Assembly: GCA_947427985.1 (NCBI GenBank)
Contig: CANEKB010000035.1
Span: 1 to 10,007, forward strand
Source of the DNA: an uncultured Candidatus Saccharibacteria bacterium
Lineage (GTDB): Bacteria; Patescibacteriota; Saccharimonadia; Saccharimonadales; Saccharimonadaceae
DNA: 10,007 bases
Direction: 5' to 3'
The notes under the pieces: generated by a model
What the model was told of the DNA's origin: nothing
Seen by the model: the letters and a program-made list of their open reading frames with translations, nothing else
Database searches by the model: none
Shown: piece after piece, positions 1 through 4,744 of the stretch
Numbering within the stretch: position 1 is the first letter of the stretch
How the letters are laid out: every line of letters begins with the position of its first letter
Made by a program: the position numbers and the translations under genes

Positions 1-138
1 TTTTAATTATTATTTGTGTCAGAGCGCTAATATCAACCAGCTCCAACTCTACCTACATATAATATCTAATTCTTCCCCAAAAGTAAAGAGGTTTTAGATA
101 AAAAATGCCCCGGCATGAGGACCGGGGCGGGCGGAACC
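1..138. other. Left-edge intergenic stretch
   Basis: I see no gene here. The right half holds the terminator of the 151-aa gene. The left part is AT-rich. On the minus strand it carries a weak promoter-like pair, TTGATA (31-36) and TAATAA (7-12) with an 18-bp spacer, which could drive a gene beyond the left edge. It lacks the extended -10 shared by the other promoters of the window, so I do not call it. Confidence 0.4.
97..130 (-). terminator. Intrinsic terminator of the 151-aa gene
   Basis: On the minus strand a 7-bp stem, GCCCCGG (122-128) with CCGGGGC (107-113), closes an 8-nt loop and is followed by A then six T. It lies about 10 bp after the stop codon. It is the shortest member of a family of three similar terminators in this window; the others follow the 261-aa gene and the kinase gene. 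Confidence 0.85.
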
Positions 139-594
139 CTAGGGCTCTAGGGTAAAAATGTAGTCGACACCGTCAAGGGTGGGCGGATTCTGGCAGAGAG
201 CCTCATTAACGGCGTTGGCGTTAGGATTATCACGCATGGGATCGCTCTTAGCTCGGACGATGATTATCGTCTTGGCGCCGACAGCACGGAGCCGCTGGAC
301 GACGGCATGGCGAAAGCCATGAGCGGAACTGGAGCCGTGGATAAGATTCACAAACACGAAGGAATGCGTCTGGAAAGTGGCGTCGCGAATAGCATCAACT
401 TCCACTGTGCCAGTGAGCTCATGAACGTAGCCGTGGCCACAGCCTACGCTCTGGCAGAGCGCCGCGGTCACCTTCTCCGTGACCTCATCGTTGCCACCGA
501 TAACAATAACGGCAACCGGTTTCTTAACCTGGGCGCGCATAAGATCGATGGCGGCAGCTTCAGAAATTTGGTGGGATATAGTCCAACCTGACAT
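139..594 (-). CDS. Orphan 151-aa protein, Rossmann-like pattern
   Basis: I do not recognise this family. The ATG at 594 has an AGGAG site 9 nt upstream and a promoter about 90 nt further up, so the start and expression are well supported. The protein alternates predicted helices with hydrophobic strands: VAVIVIGG (residues 27-34), SFVFVNLI (78-85) and KTIIIVR (108-114). This fits a small three-layer alpha/beta (Rossmann- or flavodoxin-like) fold. The GG after the first strand is where such folds often bind a nucleotide or cofactor, but there is no Walker A loop. There is no signal peptide or membrane segment, so it is probably cytosolic. It is a single-gene unit with its own terminator, upstream of nothing else visible. 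A ligand-binding or NTPase-derived role is only a guess from the fold pattern. Confidence 0.85.
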   Translation of the reverse strand: MSGWTISHQISEAAAIDLMRAQVKKPVAVIVIGGNDEVTEKVTAALCQSVGCGHGYVHELTGTVEVDAIRDATFQTHSFVFVNLIHGSSSAHGFRHAVVQRLRAVGAKTIIIVRAKSDPMRDNPNANAVNEALCQNPPTLDGVDYIFTLEP

Positions 595-689
595 TTCGCA
601 TCACTCCTAATAAGAATTACCATACGGAGACTACCTGTAAGGTGCACTAAAACCACTACAGATAGAGCCTCTGTAAGGCTTATACTGCC

Positions 690-718
690 ATTGTAGCATT
701 GATTCCCTATTTTGTCAA
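690..718 (-). promoter_or_regulatory. Promoter of the 151-aa gene
   Basis: On the minus strand the -35 TTGACA (713-718) and -10 TACAAT (690-695) are 17 bp apart, with TGC immediately before the -10 (extended -10). Transcription should start near 683, giving a leader of about 89 nt. That leader can fold a 6-bp TACAGA/TCTGTA hairpin between about 656 and 675. Confidence 0.85.
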
Positions 719-883
719 TACAAGATACGTGTAGACCCCCTAGCTCAGAGTAGCAAAAGTCCCCTAGCTTGCTAGGGGACTCTATGGATTTGTTTAGCTT
801 TTGCGTTTATACGACGAGAGGGAGTATGGTAAACTTACCATACTCCCCAGTGCACTGGGGAGTACTTCGCCTTTGGCAAAAAG
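719..883. repeat. Cluster of overlapping palindromes downstream of the flotillin gene
   Basis: This stretch lies between the flotillin stop codon and the next promoter. It contains a perfect 24-bp palindrome (841-864, TACTCCCCAGTG centre), an inverted repeat with 13-bp arms and a 2-nt centre (820-847), and an 11-bp hairpin (758-781). The first two share 841-847, so in RNA they cannot both form completely. The octamer CCCCTAGC of the third also occurs at 737-744, offering a competing partner. I see no gene here. Confidence 0.75.
754..781 (-). terminator. Likely terminator of the flotillin gene
   Basis: On the minus strand the arms AGTCCCCTAGC (771-781) and GCTAGGGGACT (758-768) form an 11-bp stem over a tiny loop. 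The final T of the stem and the bases after it read TTTTGC. The U-tract is short, and two other hairpins lie between this one and the stop codon 100 bp away, so which structure ends the flotillin transcript is uncertain. Confidence 0.55.
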
Positions 884-2731
884 TCATTTCTCGTCAGGGT
901 TCTCGGGGTTCATCCCCTTCTTCGACCCGTCCTTCTTCTTGCTGGTCGCCAGAGCTGTGGACGAATCTGCACTCGAAGCGGTTTCCGGGAGTTTCGGAGT
1001 GCCTGCGCCGTCGTCGGGCTTATCCTCAGCATCGGTGGCTTCCTCGTCGGTCTGACCACCGTGCAGAGCTTCGCCCAGCGGGCTGATAATAGCGCTCACC
1101 AACTCGTTAAGGGTGCCAGGGAGAGCCTGGCCGTTCAGGGCCTGGTTCTGGAGGTTAGCCTTGGCGAAAAGCTGCGGGATGTTGCCCATCACGCGGGTCA
1201 ACAGGTCGCCGCCGTCGCTGACGCCAGTGCTTCCACCAAAATCGTAGAAGGTGGCCTTTTCGCCGATCGTAGCCATAGCCGTAGCGATATTAGTGGCGAC
1301 TTCCACCTTCGCCTTAGCCTCGATTTCCAGCTTCCGAATCTCAAAGTTGACGCGGTCGTTGGCGGCCTGTGCATCGGAGAGCGCCCGGGCCGCTTCGGCT
1401 TCGGCTTTACCCTTCGCCTCAATTGCGGCAGCCTCGGCGAGGCCCTTGGCCTCGATAGCCTTAGCTTCGGCGCTACCAGTCGTACTGATACGCTCGGCCT
1501 CAGCGGAAGCTTTCAGCTTAATAGCAGCAGCTTCACCATCGGCCCGCAAACGAGCCGCTTCGGCTTCACCGGCAGCCTTAGCCTTGGCAGCTTCAGCTTC
1601 GCCGCTCGCAGTAGCTTGGGCAGCCTTAGCTCTACCGGCAGCTTCCGTCTCGACGACAGAGGCCGCAGCCTGGGCGTTAATCTGACGCTGTTCGGCTTGC
1701 GCCTTAGCCTCGATGATGGCTTGCTGCTTGGCAGTCTCGGCTCGGGTAACAGTAACAGTCTGCTCAGCCTTGGCGGCCAGTTCAGCCTGTTCCTGTTCCA
1801 TAACCCTGACAGCACCCTGCTTCTCGGTCAGCTCGCGGTTACGCTCGGTAGTCCGCAGCTCGCCGGCAATAGCAGCATCAGCTTCAGCCTGATCGGTTTC
1901 CACCTTGAAGGAGGCCTTCTTCAGAGCAGCATCGCGCTGACGCTCAGCAATGGCGACTTCGCTATCCAGCTCGGCCTGCTTTGCAGCCTGCTCGGTCAAG
2001 GCTTGCTTCTGACGGATAGCCTGATCAGCCTCGGCGGTAATGGTGGCAGCATTCTGACGGGTTTTCTCGCGGTCCTCGGCGGCCAAATCACGATAGTAAG
2101 TACTATCCTTGGCGTCGCGAACTTCCTGGATATAGATCTGGACCTTATAGCCCAACTCGGCCATCTGGCCGGCGATGTTGGTCTGGACAGACTCATCCAA
2201 GGTTTCCTTGCCCACCATGACTTGCTGCGGCGTCATAGTCGAAATGACAGCACGCATACCGCCAGCCACCGAGCTCATGACGATCTCCATGATCTCGTCA
2301 TCCTTCTTGTCGAGGAACTGACGGATGCATGGTTGCAGAGTTTCGATGCTGTCGGCGTTCGGCGCGTAGGAAATGCTCCAGTCGATGACGATCTCGACAC
2401 CAGTCTTGGTTTTCATGGTGTCGTTGTCCTTGCTGGCCTTCTTGACACAGATGTCGAACTTGCGCGATTGCTGGATGAAGGGGATAACGAATGCGGCCCC
2501 AGCCACCTTGATCTTGGGGACATAGGTGACTTGATCTTCGGTGGTTTCTTGACCATTGCGAAGCGCTTTCACCTTGGTGGAAACTTTCTTGGTGGCGCCC
2601 ACACCGGTAACCACTAGGACCTCGTTGCCACTGGCGATCTTGATGGTCAAGACCAGAACCAGTACCACAACGAGGATGATGATCACGACGGGAAGGAACG
2701 GGAGCAGGACGGACAGGATTTGCTCTAGCAT
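884..2731 (-). CDS. Flotillin-like SPFH-domain membrane protein (YqiK-like), 615 aa
   Basis: Flotillins are membrane-anchored scaffold proteins that oligomerise and organise lipid microdomains. I chose the ATG at 2731 because AGAGGAGGT lies just upstream; the in-frame ATG 10 codons earlier lacks such a site. A hydrophobic N-terminal segment (about residues 5-32) anchors the protein. An SPFH/band-7 domain follows (about 34-215), ending in the family-typical stretch around IQEVRDAK (201-208). Then comes a long Ala/Glu/Lys-rich coiled coil (about 215-485) containing eight tandem 11-residue repeats at 366-453. A short region with predicted helices (about 500-558) leads to a polar, probably disordered tail rich in D, E, S and K. 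The layout matches the YqiK group of flotillins, and the length is close to that group's usual 550 or so plus the tail. It stands alone between its own promoter and a structured downstream region. No NfeD partner is visible. Confidence 0.93.
   Translation of the reverse strand: MLEQILSVLLPFLPVVIIILVVVLVLVLTIKIASGNEVLVVTGVGATKKVSTKVKALRNGQETTEDQVTYVPKIKVAGAAFVIPFIQQSRKFDICVKKASKDNDTMKTKTGVEIVIDWSISYAPNADSIETLQPCIRQFLDKKDDEIMEIVMSSVAGGMRAVISTMTPQQVMVGKETLDESVQTNIAGQMAELGYKVQIYIQEVRDAKDSTYYRDLAAEDREKTRQNAATITAEADQAIRQKQALTEQAAKQAELDSEVAIAERQRDAALKKASFKVETDQAEADAAIAGELRTTERNRELTEKQGAVRVMEQEQAELAAKAEQTVTVTRAETAKQQAIIEAKAQAEQRQINAQAAASVVETEAAGRAKAAQATASGEAEAAKAKAAGEAEAARLRADGEAAAIKLKASAEAERISTTGSAEAKAIEAKGLAEAAAIEAKGKAEAEAARALSDAQAANDRVNFEIRKLEIEAKAKVEVATNIATAMATIGEKATFYDFGGSTGVSDGGDLLTRVMGNIPQLFAKANLQNQALNGQALPGTLNELVSAIISPLGEALHGGQTDEEATDAEDKPDDGAGTPKLPETASSADSSTALATSKKKDGSKKGMNPENPDEK
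1373..1636 (-). repeat. Eight hendecad (11-residue) repeats within the flotillin gene
   Basis: Residues 366-453 split cleanly into eight consecutive 11-mers, for example GEAEAAKAKAA, GEAEAARLRAD, GEAAAIKLKAS, AEAKAIEAKGL and AEAAAIEAKGK. The pattern is G/A-E-A at the start of most units with alternating charges after. Hendecads favour straight or slightly right-handed helical bundles, as known for the cage-forming helices of SPFH-family and vault proteins. The repeats are exact in length but diverged in sequence. Confidence 0.85.
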
Positions 2732-2797
2732 AGGGATACCTCCTCTAAAAGTGTGCTGCACCTCAAAAGTCTATAAAAACTAAACATTTTAAGGTGC

Positions 2798-2821
2798 GCG
2801 TTGCGAGCTTTCGCTCAACGC
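2798..2821 (-). promoter_or_regulatory. 5'-end hairpin in the flotillin leader
   Basis: In the minus-strand RNA, GCGTT and GAGC pair with GCTC and AACGC around a GAAA tetraloop, with a 2-nt bulge on the 3' side. The predicted transcription start is about 2820, so the hairpin would sit at the very 5' end of the transcript. Such hairpins are known to protect mRNA from 5'-dependent decay; that role here is inferred. Confidence 0.6.
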
Positions 2822-2826
2822 TATTT

Positions 2827-2855
2827 ATCTTAGCATTATTTTAGTGATTAGTCAA
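2827..2855 (-). promoter_or_regulatory. Promoter of the flotillin gene
   Basis: On the minus strand the -35 TTGACT (2850-2855) and -10 TAAGAT (2827-2832) are 17 bp apart, with TGC before the -10. The -10 is the weakest of the five promoters in the window. The predicted leader is about 89 nt. Confidence 0.75.
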
Positions 2856-2900
2856 TAATTATTACAAAGTGTCCAGATTGTGGTTAGATACTCCTGTCAA

Positions 2901-2931
2901 GAAAATTGCCCCGACCGGTGAGGGTCGGGGC
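2901..2931 (-). terminator. Intrinsic terminator of the 261-aa gene
   Basis: A perfect 9-bp stem, GCCCCGACC (2908-2916) with GGTCGGGGC (2923-2931), closes a 6-nt loop. On the minus strand it is followed by AATTTTC. A second small hairpin, GGAGC/GCTCC, lies between it and the stop codon at about 2941-2956. It is nearly identical in sequence to the kinase-gene terminator at 4690-4723. Confidence 0.85.
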
Positions 2932-2970
2932 GGGATTAGTGGAGCAAAAAGGCTCCAAACGGTTTTGAGC

Positions 2971-3756
2971 TTAGACGATGACGTCAGAAGGAAGCGGATC
3001 AGGGCCCGACACAACCACCATCTCGGTGCCGCCAAAAGGGATCGCTGCAGCGTGCTTCTTACCCCATGCACTCCGAAGATCGTTGATGAGACTCTGGATT
3101 TCATCGGGACGGAAGTTGTAGATGTGGTCGTCGCAGCCGTAGTGAGCGATGACCTGCCGGTCGGTGAAGGTCACCAACCAACCGAGCTCTTCAAAGTACG
3201 GCCAGCAGCTCGCCAGGTCGCGGACCGCCTCAGCCCGGCAAAGAGCATTGTGTAGCTCGATCATGCCGGCGTAGGAGACCGGAAAAGTGACGATCTCGCC
3301 GCTGAAGGTGCGGAAGTTGACAGTGTTAACTACCAGATCACGGTCGGCGATAGCATCCTTCTCCTTGGTTCCCTCCGCAGCGAAATGCTTCGCCTGGTGA
3401 GCCACAGTGGCGGCACAGTGCGGATTGTAATCGTCGGCCGGCTGCCAGTTGACTGCCAGAATGCGGGGCGCCAGGTCGGACATCCGCCACTCGAAGGTCT
3501 TCCGCTCCAGGAGTTTAGCCAGATCGGTCATAACCTTAGGCGTGAAAACCTCGTTCTCAATCATCGGCCACCCGTCGTTGTAGACCTGCAGATCACCACA
3601 GTGAATCTTGCCCTCCTCCTCGCGCAGGGAAGTCTTTTCGGGCTTGACTTCCACACCAAGGGCGCGCAGCCGGGGTAAGGTAGCGTTCAGAAAGTCCCGG
3701 GCGAAGGTCAGGGTCATAGTGAGATGGGCATTACCGAGAAAATTTGCAGTTGTCAT
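2971..3756 (-). CDS. Orphan 261-aa protein
   Basis: I do not recognise this protein. The ATG at 3756 is chosen over one six codons upstream because AGGAGA lies 7 nt before it. It is soluble-looking, with no signal peptide or membrane segment, and mixes predicted helices and strands. Histidines and cysteines cluster at H113, C114, H120 and H124, with more at C173, C184, H205, C208 and H211. This could form a metal site, but the spacing matches no motif I know. Aromatic residues are frequent, for example WPYFEELGW at 185-193. The gene is transcribed alone from a near-perfect promoter and closed by its own strong terminator, which suggests substantial expression. It is divergent from the HNR-repeat gene, and their promoters lie back to back, so shared control is possible. 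No function can be assigned from sequence alone. Confidence 0.85.
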   Translation of the reverse strand: MTTANFLGNAHLTMTLTFARDFLNATLPRLRALGVEVKPEKTSLREEEGKIHCGDLQVYNDGWPMIENEVFTPKVMTDLAKLLERKTFEWRMSDLAPRILAVNWQPADDYNPHCAATVAHQAKHFAAEGTKEKDAIADRDLVVNTVNFRTFSGEIVTFPVSYAGMIELHNALCRAEAVRDLASCWPYFEELGWLVTFTDRQVIAHYGCDDHIYNFRPDEIQSLINDLRSAWGKKHAAAIPFGGTEMVVVSGPDPLPSDVIV

Positions 3757-3782
3757 GAATGATTCTCCTCTCAATGAATTGG

Positions 3783-3809
3783 ACTTTTACCAAAAACCGT
3801 TATAAAAGT
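3783..3809 (-). promoter_or_regulatory. Leader hairpin before the 261-aa gene
   Basis: The arms ACTTTTA (3803-3809) and TAAAAGT (3783-3789), read on the minus strand, form a 7-bp stem whose 13-nt loop contains most of one arm of a 10-bp inverted repeat (GGTTTTTGGT). It lies about 14 nt upstream of the ribosome binding site. A smaller GCGG-CTTG-CCGC hairpin lies at 3815-3826. Both are in the predicted 100-nt leader. A role in translation control is conceivable but unproven. Confidence 0.45.
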
Positions 3810-3862
3810 GCTGTGCGGCAAGCCGCGTCGACCAGGAGTGTATTTCGCATGGCCGTACTTCC

Positions 3863-3891
3863 ATTATAGCACACATGCTTACTTTTGTCAA
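3863..3891 (-). promoter_or_regulatory. Promoter of the 261-aa gene (consensus)
   Basis: On the minus strand TTGACA (3886-3891) and TATAAT (3863-3868) both match the sigma70 consensus exactly, at the optimal 17-bp spacing, with TGC before the -10. It is the strongest promoter in the window by sequence. Transcription should start near 3856. Confidence 0.92.
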
Positions 3892-3974
3892 TAGTTTTTA
3901 TGGTTTTTGGTGGAAAGCGGCAAGACTAGTATAAATTCCGATCAAAATAGGCATACACGAGAGCTAAGTTGGCA

Positions 3975-4003
3975 TTGACTTTTTACGATAAGTGTGATAG
4001 AAT
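3975..4003 (+). promoter_or_regulatory. Promoter of the HNR-repeat gene
   Basis: TTGACT (3975-3980) and TAGAAT (3998-4003) are 17 bp apart, with TGA before the -10. The start should be near 4010, leaving a leader of only about 37 nt, much shorter than those of the minus-strand genes. It lies 83 bp from the divergent promoter of the 261-aa gene. The bases between hold no other clear signal. Confidence 0.82.
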
Positions 4004-4046
4004 ATCAAAGAATGAAAATTAGAACCTTTGAAAGGACTGATATTTT

Positions 4047-4670
4047 TTGGCTAAAGTCAAAATCACCAAAGCAGAGATTATCGCAGACCTTTTGCGAAAG
4101 GCTGAGCGCGACAAAATCTGTAAGCTAAGATTGGTAGACATCGACAACGACCCGCTCTGTCTGTCAACTTATCACATCCGAAAAGTTTATCCCAACCCCG
4201 CCGACGCCATTCGAGCGGCAGGGCTATACCCGTCAAACCCCAACGAAGTCGACCTAATCCGCAGCTTATGGAAGTTCTACCAAGAAAACGAATGGCTACC
4301 CTTAGCAATCGACGCAAAAGACGGATGCTTAGTTTACGACTACGGGACCTACATGTCCAGGTTCGGAAATGACTGGCGTAAGGTGCTGGTCGCAGCAAAG
4401 CTGTTGCAAGACGGGAGTGACGAGTCTTGGAACGCAGCTATTGCCAAAGTTCTCGTGCAGGAGATTAAAAAGCTTTATGCTGAAGATGATTATTTACCTA
4501 CGCAAGAAGAGCATAATAGCCGCAATCCGATACACGACTCACAGTACATCGTAAGGTACATTGGTGGCTGGGAACAGTTGTCCAAACTAACCGGACTACC
4601 ATTAAAATCACTCAGTCTGCGATCAGTGCACAGTAACGCAACGATACGCACTAACAAAGCCGCTCCTTAG
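4047..4670 (+). CDS. Triple HNR-repeat DNA-binding protein, 207 aa
   Basis: The protein is built of three copies of a helical module resembling the homing-endonuclease-associated repeat (HNR). In this module a helix is followed by a segment ending in an aromatic/glycine turn and W-x-x-x-L-x-x-A-G-L. The copies lie at about residues 10-61 (ending DAIRAAGL), 67-120 (SRFGNDWRKVLVAAKLL) and 133-184 (YIGGWEQLSKLTGL). HNR modules bind DNA next to nuclease domains of homing enzymes and also occur alone. No GIY-YIG, HNH or LAGLIDADG motif is present, so a DNA-binding regulator is more likely than a nuclease. The start is TTG, supported by AAAGGA 10 nt upstream; no in-frame ATG lies nearby. The stop codon sits in the loop of its own terminator. 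It is the only plus-strand gene here. Repression of the divergent 261-aa gene or of itself is a reasonable guess. Confidence 0.82.
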   Translation: MAKVKITKAEIIADLLRKAERDKICKLRLVDIDNDPLCLSTYHIRKVYPNPADAIRAAGLYPSNPNEVDLIRSLWKFYQENEWLPLAIDAKDGCLVYDYGTYMSRFGNDWRKVLVAAKLLQDGSDESWNAAIAKVLVQEIKKLYAEDDYLPTQEEHNSRNPIHDSQYIVRYIGGWEQLSKLTGLPLKSLSLRSVHSNATIRTNKAAP

Positions 4671-4688
4671 TGGGGCGGCTTTATTTTT
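4656..4688 (+). terminator. Intrinsic terminator of the HNR-repeat gene, overlapping its stop codon
   Basis: AAAGCCGCTCC (4656-4666) pairs with GGGGCGGCTTT (4672-4682) in an 11-bp stem with one G-U pair. The loop TTAGT contains the TAG stop codon, and ATTTTTG follows. The last four codons therefore lie in the stem. Confidence 0.9.
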
Positions 4689-4689
4689 G

Positions 4690-4723
4690 TCAAAAAAATG
4701 CCCCGGCCGGTAAAGGTCGGGGC
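4690..4723 (-). terminator. Intrinsic terminator of the kinase operon
   Basis: GCCCCGGCC (4700-4708) pairs with GGTCGGGGC (4715-4723), a 9-bp stem with one wobble pair and a 6-nt loop. On the minus strand A and seven T follow. It stands back to back with the plus-strand terminator, insulating two convergent units within 70 bp. Confidence 0.9.
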
Positions 4724-4744
4724 GGGGTAGAAATAGAGTTAGCT

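Noticed and set aside
1061..2617. Long plus-strand open frame opposite the flotillin gene (518 codons)
   Set aside because: It is the antisense of an Ala/Glu-rich repetitive gene with strong codon bias, which keeps the opposite strand open. It shows no domain, and the flotillin strand has promoter, ribosome site and family match.
2732..2761. Upstream ATG extending the flotillin by 10 residues
   Set aside because: That extension would place the AGGAGGT site inside the coding region and has no ribosome site of its own.
4012..4046. ATG at 4012 as the start of the HNR-repeat gene
   Set aside because: It is out of frame with the protein by 35 nt. The TTG at 4047 has AAAGGA at a proper distance and gives a complete first repeat.
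107..4723. CRISPR-like repeats from the recurring GCCCCGRCC elements
   Set aside because: The copies are kilobases apart, each follows a minus-strand stop codon with a T-run, and they behave as terminators.
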